Part shown: positions 16,688 to 23,299 of the stretch, piece by piece
Position numbering within the stretch: position 1 is the first letter of the stretch
Layout: each line of letters begins with the position of its first letter
Source of the DNA: Prevotellaceae bacterium
GTDB taxonomy: Bacteria; Bacteroidota; Bacteroidia; Bacteroidales; Bacteroidaceae
Reading direction: 5' to 3'
NCBI GenBank assembly: GCA_031262265.1
Contig: JAISIB010000138.1
Span: forward strand, 1-26,215
DNA: 26,215 bases
Notes under the pieces: model-generated
Told to the model about the DNA's origin: nothing
The model's database searches: none
The model's input: only the letters and a program-made list of their open reading frames with translations
Made by a program: the position numbers and the translations under genes

Positions 16688-17232
16688 ATGAGAACATCCT
16701 TGTCCATACTATGTTTTCTTTTCTTTCTGGTATGTGCGTTCTCTGCTTGTCACGACAAGCGTCGCACGACTGCCGAATCCGTTCTGAAAGAATGGGTTGG
16801 TGTCGCAAGATTCGTTTCCCCGAGCAGCGCGGTGGTCAGGCGCGCGTGCTTGATTCCCTGTTGAATAAAGAATATAAGATATTGTTTTACGTAGATTCTG
16901 TCGGTTGCACGAACTGCCGTCTGAACTTAGGCGTATGGGCAGGCTTGATTGATGAGGCTGCTCGGGAATTACCCGATCGGGTCGGCTTCGTATTTTTCTT
17001 TCAAGCCAAGTCGGAGCGTGAAATGAATTACCTGCTCCGACGGGAATTCTTCGAGTATCCCGTTTTCATGGACGGACAGGGACGTCTGAACGCAGAAAAT
17101 GCTTTGCCCACGCAGCCGGCCTATCAATGTTTCTTGTTGGATAGGAATAATAAGGTATTGATGGTGGGCAATCCGGCGAACAATCCGGACGTGTGGGAAT
17201 TGTACAAGCGCGTAATCGGAAATGACCAATGA
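16688..17232 (+). pseudogene. Thioredoxin-like lipoprotein with an internal frameshift
   Basis: The N-terminus and body lie in two frames. Frame one starts at ATG 16688: MRTSLSILCFLFFLVCAFSA then C21, a good signal peptide and lipobox (FSAC), followed by ESVLKEWVG (residues 30-38). It stops at 16864. The body lies in another frame from about 16804: KIRFPE, ILFYVDSVGCTNCRLNL with a CxxC pair, GFVFFFQ, LRREFFEYPVFMD, FLLDRNNKVLMVGNP, ending at 17232. This matches the order (signal, EW-G-IxFPE, thioredoxin fold) of a Bacteroidales family found next to NVEALA peptides. Removing the GT at about 16801-16803 would join them as EWVG-RKIRFPE. The ATG at 16672 in the body frame gives a sequence without a signal peptide and is unlikely. 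Real mutation or sequencing error cannot be told apart. Confidence 0.75.
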
Positions 17233-17271
17233 ACGAATAACGAACGATGAATAACGAAAAATAAATAAAAA

Positions 17272-17283
17272 GGGTCGCGACCC
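17272..17283. promoter_or_regulatory. Gapless 12-bp palindrome GGGTCGCGACCC
   Basis: Lies between the thioredoxin-like lipoprotein and the NVEALA gene, 38 bp before the latter's ATG, and is flanked by AAAA and CTT. It has no T-run after it. A dimeric regulator site is possible; it shares GTCGCG/CGCGAC with the inverted repeat at 16618-16638. Confidence 0.35.
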
Positions 17284-17321
17284 CTTGATTAAGTAGTATT
17301 AATAATTAAATTTCAACAACA

Positions 17322-17603
17322 ATGAAGAAAAAGTTCTTTTTAGGTGCCCTGATTGCAGGCGCCGTGATTTCAAGTGCAATCGTGAATATGGGCGTCGGTT
17401 CCCGACAAAGTGGTTTATCGGATTTGTCGCTGGCAAACGTGGAAGCATTGGCGAATTCAGAGGAGGGTAGTGATTCCGATTGTATGGTATCTCCCCCTTC
17501 AGTATGTCCAACGCTTATCACGCTACACGATCAGGACGGTAAGCCAACAAATACGGTTACAGTTGATTTCCCTGGTTATATGAAAATGGGTAAGACTGAC
17601 TGA
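17322..17603 (+). CDS. NVEALA-motif secreted small peptide
   Basis: A 93-aa protein. Residues 1-26 are a Lys-rich then hydrophobic export-type leader (MKKKFFLGALIAGAVISSAI). It is followed by LSDLSLANVEALANSE at about residues 33-48, the motif that defines the NVEALA family, then a short tail with two cysteines (CMVSPPSVC) and a polar end. These are small exported Bacteroidales proteins, often several per genome, with no settled function. In this family the residues after NVEALA vary and often carry cysteines. It is followed by a beta-propeller lipoprotein and preceded by a thioredoxin-like lipoprotein, the usual neighbours. A processing step at the motif or a disulfide between the two Cys is possible but not shown. 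Confidence 0.85.
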   Translation: MKKKFFLGALIAGAVISSAIVNMGVGSRQSGLSDLSLANVEALANSEEGSDSDCMVSPPSVCPTLITLHDQDGKPTNTVTVDFPGYMKMGKTD

Positions 17604-17648
17604 CTTGTTTTTAATCCAAGGACGAATAGATGTTTGCTAAGGATAAAT

Positions 17649-17673
17649 CCCCGCATAGAAAGCTCATGCGGGG
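17649..17673 (+). promoter_or_regulatory. GC-rich hairpin between the NVEALA and propeller genes
   Basis: CCCCGCAT pairs with ATGCGGGG (8 bp, 9-nt loop). It starts 45 bp after the NVEALA stop and ends 25 bp before the propeller start. No T-run follows, so it is more likely an RNA-stabilising or attenuating structure than a full terminator. Confidence 0.5.
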
Positions 17674-17698
17674 AGTATCCCTTAAAAATTCGATAGCT

Positions 17699-18772
17699 AT
17701 GAAAAGTATTTTAATTGTAGGCGTTTTAGTGCTTCTATATAGTTGCGCTGATACGCCGGGTAGCACAAAGACGTTGGATCAATATCGCGACTATTCGGCC
17801 GCGCTACAAGGGAAGACACTGCTCAATGATTCGATCATTTGGTCGGTTGGCTTGATTGCTTATTACGGCGATACGTTGATAGTTCGTTGTTATCAATGCG
17901 AGAACAAGTTCGCTGTATATACGGTTCGGGGTGACTCACTACGTTATATCGGCGAATGTTTGACGGAAGGACAAGGGCCTTTTGAAGTAATAGGTGCTGT
18001 TTACGGTTATTTTCGAGATGAGCGAACGAAGACGCCCTATGTCTACAATGTGACTCATGGAAATACGCGTCTTTTTCAGGTGCCCAATCTTCTCAATCAG
18101 GAGACTTGGAGGCCATTGAAATGTCCGCAAATATCGCTTTCTTACTGGCGTTCTTTTGCTCCTCATGATGAGCACACGTTTATTGCCAGTAGTGGATATA
18201 TTGATAAAGAAAATTGGTTGGCCGCCATAGATCTGGATAAACAAGAAGTGATTCCGCTGCCGATCTATTATCCGGAGGACGGCGTGGAGAATGTAGCTTC
18301 TATAACAAAGACAATGGTTTATTCGTCTAATATTTTGAAACAGCCCGGCTCAAAGGGACGTTACTTGCACTATTGTTACAATTTCGGGAACTATGCGGAA
18401 ATCGTAGAAATTGGTGAGGGTTTGGAAATCAAGCAGCGGCGTCTTTTATTGGACGTGTTACCGAAATATCGGGTATTGCCTAATAAAGATTTTTCGCTCA
18501 TAAAGAATTGCTTAAATGGTGTAAAGGCATTCGTGACGGCAGCATATATCTATATCATGCCCTATGATGGTATCAGCAAACATTCGAGAGGTATGAACAA
18601 CGAAGTATTTGTCTTTGACTGGGAGGGCAACTTCATCAAATCCTATCGGTTGGATACGTCCATCTATACGTTCTTCGCCGTAGACGAACGTGACACGCAG
18701 CTGGTCGGTGTCACGGTAGACCCCACCGTAAGCGGCGAGTACCGTGTGGTGGCATTTCCGTTAGATAAATAA
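17699..18772 (+). CDS. Six-bladed beta-propeller lipoprotein (BF3164/TolB-like family)
   Basis: I take ATG 17699 (357 aa), which opens directly on a lipoprotein signal MKSILIVGVLVLLYSC with Cys16. The frame extends to 17630, but those codons read through the hairpin. The body is beta-rich, with LTEGQGPFEVIGAVYGYF near residue 90 and a C-terminal blade FVFDWEGNFIKSYRLDTSIY then TFFAVDER, the pattern of the BF3164/TolB-like propeller lipoproteins that accompany NVEALA peptides. It has several D-S/T-hydrophobic sites (DSI, DTL, DSL) that fit the Bacteroides protein O-glycosylation motif. The function is unknown; a surface or periplasmic binding protein is the usual guess. It follows NVEALA by 95 bp. 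Confidence 0.8.
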   Translation: MKSILIVGVLVLLYSCADTPGSTKTLDQYRDYSAALQGKTLLNDSIIWSVGLIAYYGDTLIVRCYQCENKFAVYTVRGDSLRYIGECLTEGQGPFEVIGAVYGYFRDERTKTPYVYNVTHGNTRLFQVPNLLNQETWRPLKCPQISLSYWRSFAPHDEHTFIASSGYIDKENWLAAIDLDKQEVIPLPIYYPEDGVENVASITKTMVYSSNILKQPGSKGRYLHYCYNFGNYAEIVEIGEGLEIKQRRLLLDVLPKYRVLPNKDFSLIKNCLNGVKAFVTAAYIYIMPYDGISKHSRGMNNEVFVFDWEGNFIKSYRLDTSIYTFFAVDERDTQLVGVTVDPTVSGEYRVVAFPLDK

Positions 18773-18809
18773 AGAAATAGCGACAACCCCTTTTAATAAA
18801 ATCTTTCCC

Positions 18810-20297
18810 ATGAAACGCCTTCTTTCCTGCTCCCGCCTGAAAGACTATTTGGTGTACGCTTTCGTCGGCGTCGTCTGTTTCAGTACGTTCGTGGTGAACG
18901 ACGCCCCTTACAATTGGTCGAAGCTTCTGTTGTTGGGTGCTTGGTTTATGATCTACATAGACATGGAGTTCGCTTGTCGCAACCGCGTCACGCGCGAGAC
19001 ACTGGTATTTGTTTTTATATGTAGTGGACTAGCAGAAGCCGTTTGGGGTTGGCTGCAACTGTACGACCTGCTCCCCTCCCGTCACACGCTTTTCCCGCTC
19101 ACCGGCTCGTTCAAAAATCCCGGCCCCTATGCGGGCTATCTGGCCGTGACGTTTCCGTTGGCACTCTACGCCTGTCTGTTTTACAAAGACGCCCGTAAAT
19201 ATGTCGGCGTACTGACTTGTTTGGCGATTCTCCCCCTTTTTCCCGTCTCGATGAGCCGCGCCTCGTGGTTGGCCGCGATGGCCGGTAGCGCAGTCGTGCT
19301 TTACGGTCGGTATGACCGGCAAGTGACCGCTTATATCCAATCCCATCGCCGGATGTTTCGCTGGGCGGGCGTCGGTTTACTTGGCTTATTTTGTGCTATC
19401 GCCTTTTGTCTGTATCTATTGAAACCCGATTCGGCGGACGGGCGTCTGTTGATGTGGAAACTGGAAGCCCGTACCTTGCTTCGTCATCCTTTCGGCGTGG
19501 GACTGGGTAACTTCGCCGGTGCCTACGGAGAGGTGCAAGCGGCCTATTTTGCAACCGGCGGTACGGAAACCGAACGCTACGTAGCCGGTAACCCCGAATA
19601 TGCGTTCAACGAATACCTACAAATCGGCATTGAATCGGGTCTCTTGGGATTGGGGCTGTTCGTAGCAATCCTCTACTTCTGCTTTCGACAAATGCGTGAC
19701 CTGCACGCGTGGCATTTGTCGGGCGCGCTGGCATCTTTATCTGTATTTGCCTGTTTTTCTTACCCATTCAGTATTTGGTTGTTTCTGCTCGTGCTACTAT
19801 TTCTGTTGGCTGCTTCCTCTCGGATGCCTGCCGTGGAGCAGACTCGCTCTCGCCGGTGGAAATCTTTGTTGCTCGGTTTGGGTTGCCTATTCGCTATTTA
19901 TGCGATCAAATCTCGTTTGTGGAACGAGTGGGAGCAAACGGAAGGCTTGTTCGTCCGTGCACAGCAGCATGCCGGTGCGGGCGAATATGCGGAGAGCAAT
20001 GCGCTACTCAAAAGAGCAACGTATATTAGTTGCGACCCGATGCTGTACGACGTAATGGGTAAGAACCATCAAGCATTGGGCGAGTATTCGGAAGCGGAAC
20101 GCTGCTTCCTGTATGCAGCCGACTTGGTTCCGAACCGATTATACCCTTATTATCTGTTGGCCAAGCTTTATCACGCGACCAACGAATCCGAAAAGATGCG
20201 CGTGGCGGCTCAAAGGGTACTCACTCAACGTCCGAAAGTTCACTCCCGTGCGGTGGACGAGATGCGGGCAGAGATGAAAACGTTGTTAGGTCAGTGA
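18810..20297 (+). CDS. O-antigen ligase/polymerase-like membrane protein with C-terminal TPR repeats
   Basis: A 495-aa protein with about ten hydrophobic segments up to residue 370, then a soluble helical tail. Wzy_C/WaaL-superfamily marks: TGSFKNPGPYAGYLA (98-112), SMSRASWLA (147-155), DGRLLMWK (210-217), HPFGVGLGNF (226-235) and AFNEYLQIGIESGLLGL (265-281; many relatives have HNEYLQ, here FNEYLQ). Residues 375-475 form TPR-like helices (GEYAESNALLKRA, LGEYSEAERCFLYAADLVP). Family members join glycans to lipid A, to other glycans or, as PglL/PilO types, to proteins. There is no LPS gene cluster nearby; the neighbours are the NVEALA peptide and propeller lipoprotein, which start 37 bp or more upstream on the same strand. 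Substrate unknown. Confidence 0.82.
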   Translation: MKRLLSCSRLKDYLVYAFVGVVCFSTFVVNDAPYNWSKLLLLGAWFMIYIDMEFACRNRVTRETLVFVFICSGLAEAVWGWLQLYDLLPSRHTLFPLTGSFKNPGPYAGYLAVTFPLALYACLFYKDARKYVGVLTCLAILPLFPVSMSRASWLAAMAGSAVVLYGRYDRQVTAYIQSHRRMFRWAGVGLLGLFCAIAFCLYLLKPDSADGRLLMWKLEARTLLRHPFGVGLGNFAGAYGEVQAAYFATGGTETERYVAGNPEYAFNEYLQIGIESGLLGLGLFVAILYFCFRQMRDLHAWHLSGALASLSVFACFSYPFSIWLFLLVLLFLLAASSRMPAVEQTRSRRWKSLLLGLGCLFAIYAIKSRLWNEWEQTEGLFVRAQQHAGAGEYAESNALLKRATYISCDPMLYDVMGKNHQALGEYSEAERCFLYAADLVPNRLYPYYLLAKLYHATNESEKMRVAAQRVLTQRPKVHSRAVDEMRAEMKTLLGQ

Positions 20298-20367
20298 CCG
20301 GCTCGCATAGCCGTTCACCTACGAGAACGGCCGCCAAATGTGGGGATAATACCTGACTAAGATAGAA

Positions 20368-20472
20368 AAATATCTCACTCGCTTGTTTAAATAACAAAGT
20401 CGCTTATTTAAACAACTTACTCGCTAAATTTCCTCACAAAGCCGCTTATTTCACCGAGTTACGGCGAAAAAA
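20368..20472 (+). repeat. 21-bp periodic intergenic repeat array D (five units)
   Basis: Units at 20368-20388, 20389-20409, 20410-20430, 20431-20451 and a weaker 20452-20472. Cores alternate: TCTCACTCGCTTG, ACAAAGTCGCTTA, ACTTACTCGCTAA, ACAAAGCCGCTTA, AGTTACGGCG. The AT-rich flanks AAATAA and TTATTT are inverted copies of each other, so each unit is also a partial palindrome. The array lies in the 256-bp gap between the ligase-like gene and the first FKBP gene, 55 bp before the latter's promoter box. Confidence 0.8.
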
Positions 20473-20527
20473 CAAACATAGAGGAGAGTATTTTCTACAA
20501 AAGAGGCCGCTTTTCAGATAAAACCTG

Positions 20528-20535
20528 TACTTTTG
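20528..20535 (+). promoter_or_regulatory. Bacteroidota -7 promoter box of the FKBP pair
   Basis: TACTTTTG, an exact TAnnTTTG match, 18 bp before the ATG at 20554. Confidence 0.65.
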
Positions 20536-20553
20536 CTGCCTAAAACATAAGAA

Positions 20554-21138
20554 ATGGATAAATTTAGCTATGCGCTCGGGCTGGGAATAGGCCAACAATT
20601 GAGTAGTATGGGAGCAAACGCGCTTCAAGTGGATGATTTTGCCAAAGCGATTGCAGATGTGTTGCAGGGAAACAAGCCGGCAATCAGCCACGCGGAAGCT
20701 CGTGATATCGTCAATGCGTATTTTACGGAGATGACGCAGAAAATCAATGCCGCCAACATCAAACAGGGCGAGAGATTCTTGAAAGAGAACAAGGCGAAGC
20801 CATCCGTACACGTATTGCCGAGCGGACTTCAATATGAAATCATTGCTGAGGGCAACGGAAAGCGACCGAAGGCGACCGACCGCGTACGTTGTCATTACGA
20901 GGGTACGCTGATAGACGGTACGATGTTCGATAGTTCCGTTCAACGCGGAGAGCCTGCCGTATTCGGCGTCAATCAGGTCATTAAAGGTTGGGTAGAAGCG
21001 TTGCAGCTCATGAGTGAAGGTGCGAAGTGGAAACTATACATTCCGTCCGAACTGGGATACGGCGCGCAAGGCGCAGGCGACAGCATTCCGCCCCATAGTA
21101 CGCTGGTGTTCGAGGTCGAACTGCTGGAAGTGCTTTGA
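20554..21138 (+). CDS. FKBP-type peptidyl-prolyl isomerase, cytoplasmic (FklB/Mip-like)
   Basis: A 194-aa prolyl cis-trans isomerase and chaperone. Residues 1-75 are the helical N-terminal dimerisation domain of Mip/FkpA types (FSYALGLGIGQQL, VNAYFTEMTQK). Residues 85-194 are the FKBP domain: VLPSGLQYEII, VRCHYEGTLIDGTMFDSS, FGVNQVIKGWVEALQLMSEG, YIPSELGYGAQG and IPPHSTLVFEVELLEV, with the aromatic and Asp residues of the active site (Y, D and W of HYEG, FDSS and KGW). There is no signal peptide, unlike the next gene. It starts 18 bp after a promoter box and is followed after 60 bp by a paralogue with a lipoprotein signal. Confidence 0.93.
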   Translation: MDKFSYALGLGIGQQLSSMGANALQVDDFAKAIADVLQGNKPAISHAEARDIVNAYFTEMTQKINAANIKQGERFLKENKAKPSVHVLPSGLQYEIIAEGNGKRPKATDRVRCHYEGTLIDGTMFDSSVQRGEPAVFGVNQVIKGWVEALQLMSEGAKWKLYIPSELGYGAQGAGDSIPPHSTLVFEVELLEVL

Positions 21139-21198
21139 CTAAAATAAAAGTCTGTCTAAGAAATCGAGTAAACACTAATAAACTAATTAGAAAACAAA

Positions 21199-22080
21199 AT
21201 GAAAAAGGTAAGTATCTTATGCGTAGGAGCCGTGATGCTTGGTTTGGCTTCGTGCGCAACAGCACCGAAAGCCGATTTGGCAACGGAAGTCGACTCTTTA
21301 TCGTATGCCATCGGAGCGGCACAAAGCAACGGATTGACTATGTATTTGCAGCAACAGGGAATAGAAGCCGAGTATATGGGCGACTTCCTGAAAGGTTTTA
21401 TCGAAGCGGCAGGCAGAAAAGCACCGTCGACACCTGCGGAGTCGGCGCGCCTTATGGGCGAAAATATCGGTCAGCAGATAGCTTCCAATATCTCTAATAT
21501 TGATAGACAATTGGCAGGAAAAGACAGCGTCAGCGTGCTTAGTAAAAAGAATTTGATTGCCGGATTTTTGGCCGGCGTACGTAATGATACTACGCACTTT
21601 AAGAGTGTAAATGCGGCGACCGAATACGCGAACACGCACATGCAAAGTATGCAAGCGAAACTACAAGAAAGTGCTCATGCCGCATGGAAGGCAGAAAACG
21701 AGAAATTCTTGGAGACGAACAAATCCAAAGATAGCGTACAGGTAACGCCCAGCGGATTGCAATATAAGATAATAAAGGAAGGTACGGGAGAGAAACCGAC
21801 GGCTACCTCGCGTGTACAGGTGAAGTACGAAGGCAAGTTGATTGACGGAACGGTCTTTGATTCTTCGTACACTCGCCCTGAACCCGTTACGACCTTTGGC
21901 GTGAATCAAGTCATCTCCGGTTGGGGAGAAGCGATCCAAATGATGCCGGTCGGTTCTACGTGGGAACTTTATATCCCGCAAGGGTTAGGATACGGCACGC
22001 GCGATCAGGGTACTATCAAACCGTACTCTACGCTTATCTTCAAGGTTGAATTGGTAGGCATCGAAGCACCCGAAAAATAA
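21199..22080 (+). CDS. FKBP-type peptidyl-prolyl isomerase, lipoprotein
   Basis: A 293-aa envelope paralogue of the preceding gene. Lipobox LASC with Cys19. Residues 30-175 are the longer FKBP N-terminal domain (VDSLSYAIGAAQSNG, LMGENIGQQIA, ENEKFLETNK), and residues 180-290 are the FKBP domain (TPSGLQYKIIKEGTGEKPTATSRVQVKYEG split by short loops, FDSS, FGVNQVISGWGEAIQMMPVG, YIPQGLGYGTRDQG). Active-site residues are present. It likely folds outer-membrane or periplasmic proteins. It is co-oriented with the cytoplasmic copy and ends 33 bp before a strong terminator, so the two form one transcript at most. Confidence 0.93.
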   Translation: MKKVSILCVGAVMLGLASCATAPKADLATEVDSLSYAIGAAQSNGLTMYLQQQGIEAEYMGDFLKGFIEAAGRKAPSTPAESARLMGENIGQQIASNISNIDRQLAGKDSVSVLSKKNLIAGFLAGVRNDTTHFKSVNAATEYANTHMQSMQAKLQESAHAAWKAENEKFLETNKSKDSVQVTPSGLQYKIIKEGTGEKPTATSRVQVKYEGKLIDGTVFDSSYTRPEPVTTFGVNQVISGWGEAIQMMPVGSTWELYIPQGLGYGTRDQGTIKPYSTLIFKVELVGIEAPEK

Positions 22081-22113
22081 AACATTCACTATCCGGTGAA
22101 GTTCAAAATCAGT

Positions 22114-22162
22114 GCGTAAAACTGTTTCTTTTGGCAAAAAAGGCACAGTTTTACGCTTTTTT
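22114..22162 (+). terminator. Strong intrinsic terminator after the FKBP pair
   Basis: Perfect 12-bp stem GCGTAAAACTGT/ACAGTTTTACGC (22114-22125 with 22145-22156) followed by six T. Confidence 0.92.
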
Positions 22163-22206
22163 ATACATTACTGTGTTGTTTTGTAGCGTGAGATTGAAAA
22201 AACATC

Positions 22207-22214
22207 TATATTTG
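22207..22214 (+). promoter_or_regulatory. Bacteroidota -7 promoter box of the Lrp-family gene
   Basis: TATATTTG matches TAnnTTTG; a TTTG at 22180-22183, 23 bp upstream, fits as the -33 element. The start codon is 39 bp downstream. Confidence 0.7.
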
Positions 22215-22253
22215 CTTACTTTTTGATAAAGCAAGTATCACTCAAATCAGCGA

Positions 22254-22727
22254 ATGAGCATGGAAAAATTAGACAATCTGGATAAGCAGATATTGGAAAT
22301 CATCTCGCAGAATGCCCGCATCCCGTTTAAAGACGTAGCGGCAGAATGCGGAGTATCGCGCGCAGCCATTCATCAGCGCGTGCAACGGTTGATAGACATG
22401 GGCGTGATTATCGGCTCGGGCTATCTGGTCAATCCCAAATCCTTGGGTTATCGTACCTGTACTTATATAGGTATTAAATTAGAGAAAGGTTCTATGTACA
22501 AAGAGGTCGTTACCAAATTAAAGAAGATACCTGAAATCATAGAATGCCACTTTACGACCGGTCCGTATACGATGCTGACGAAAGTGTACGTCGGCGATAA
22601 TGAGAACTTAATGGACTTGCTGAATAACCAGATACAGGAAATACCGGGCGTAGTGGCTACGGAAACTTTGATTTCTTTGGAAGAAAGTATCCACCGCACG
22701 ATACCTATTCGCAAAAGGCAGCTATGA
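22254..22727 (+). CDS. Lrp/AsnC-family transcriptional regulator
   Basis: A 157-aa regulator. Residues 5-60 are the AsnC-type winged helix-turn-helix (LDNLDKQILEIISQNARIPF, VAAECGVSRAAIHQRVQRL). Residues 70-150 are the RAM/AsnC ligand-binding domain (TYIGIKLEKG, IIECHFTTGPYTMLTKV, IPGVVATETLISLE). Such proteins form octamers and usually respond to amino acids; the effector is not readable here. ATGs at 22254 and 22260 are both possible. Its stop overlaps the next gene's start by 4 bp (ATGA), so the two are translationally coupled. Confidence 0.93.
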   Translation: MSMEKLDNLDKQILEIISQNARIPFKDVAAECGVSRAAIHQRVQRLIDMGVIIGSGYLVNPKSLGYRTCTYIGIKLEKGSMYKEVVTKLKKIPEIIECHFTTGPYTMLTKVYVGDNENLMDLLNNQIQEIPGVVATETLISLEESIHRTIPIRKRQL

Positions 22728-23041
22728 TAATGGCATGGATTGACGCGCAACATCTCTCAGGATTGGTGATAGGTGTCTGTACGTTTCTGATCATTGGGCT
22801 TTTCCACCCGCTGGTCATCAAAGCCGAGTATTATTCCGGCACCCGCCTATGGTGGTTATTTCTGGTTGCCGGTATCATAGGCGTGGCGGCTTCGGTCTAC
22901 TTATCCGATATATTGCTTTCCTCGCTATGCGGTGTGTTCGCTTTTTCCTCTTTTTGGGGAATAAAAGAACTATTCGAGCAAGAGGAACGCGTTCGTAAAG
23001 GTTGGTTTCCTAAGAATCCTAAGAGAAAGTATCCTTTTTAA
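22724..23041 (+). CDS. DUF4491-family small membrane protein
   Basis: A 105-aa protein with about three membrane segments. It shows the pattern of the DUF4491 family of Bacteroidales: SGLVIGVCTFLIIGLFHPLV, IKAEYYSGTRLWWLF, then AFSSFWGIKELFEQEERV and RKGWFPKNPKRKYPF at the C-terminus. No function is known. The first ATG (22724) overlaps the regulator's stop; a second at 22730 is also possible. The coupling with an Lrp-type gene is the only clue to its role. Confidence 0.88.
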   Translation: MIMAWIDAQHLSGLVIGVCTFLIIGLFHPLVIKAEYYSGTRLWWLFLVAGIIGVAASVYLSDILLSSLCGVFAFSSFWGIKELFEQEERVRKGWFPKNPKRKYPF

Positions 23042-23086
23042 GCCCTAAAAACGAACCGCCTGCTTGCGTAATTCGGCGAAAACGTT

Positions 23087-23094
23087 TACTTTTG
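23087..23094 (+). promoter_or_regulatory. Bacteroidota promoter of the tRNA gene
   Basis: TACTTTTG (TAnnTTTG) with TTG at 23064-23066, 20 bp upstream, as -33 element. The tRNA begins 30 bp downstream. Confidence 0.7.
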
Positions 23095-23123
23095 CACCCA
23101 CATTCAAGCCGTATACGCTTGAC

Positions 23124-23197
23124 GGGCTTGTAGCTCAGTTGGTTAGAGCAACAGACTCATAATCTGGAGGTCCTAGGTTCAAGCCCTAGCTGGCCCA
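23124..23197 (+). tRNA. tRNA with CAT anticodon (elongator Met, or Ile2 read through lysidine)
   Basis: A full cloverleaf can be folded: acceptor GGGCTTG/CTGGCCC with one T-T mismatch (6-67) and one G-T pair, D stem GCTC/GAGC, anticodon loop CTCATAA (anticodon 23158-23160), T stem CTAGG/CCTAG with loop TTCAAGC, discriminator A73. CCA is not encoded. It is not an initiator: it lacks the C1 mismatch typical of initiators and the three G-C pairs at the base of the anticodon stem. C4-G69, T12-A23, A37 and A38 match known Ile identity elements, so tRNA-Ile2 (needing TilS) is as likely as elongator Met. Confidence 0.93.
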
Positions 23198-23198
23198 C

Positions 23199-23240
23199 AA
23201 AATAAGGATGTCTCATATCGGGGCATCCTTATTTTTTATT
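23199..23240 (+). terminator. Terminator of the tRNA gene
   Basis: 12-bp perfect stem AAAATAAGGATG/CATCCTTATTTT (23199-23210 with 23224-23235) with 13-nt loop, followed by TTATT. It starts 2 bp after the tRNA. Confidence 0.85.
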
Positions 23241-23299
23241 CCCCTAAAACAAAAGTCCGTCTTTATGCGTTTATAGGTAAACTGACATACATTTAATCA

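Noticed and set aside
16672..16803. Cytoplasmic N-terminus for the thioredoxin-like protein from ATG 16672
   Set aside because: This segment is an out-of-frame reading of a clear lipoprotein signal starting at 16688.
17235..17270. Short ATAACGAA-type repeats after the thioredoxin-like gene
   Set aside because: Only two or three imperfect copies in an A-rich stretch; low-complexity sequence explains them.
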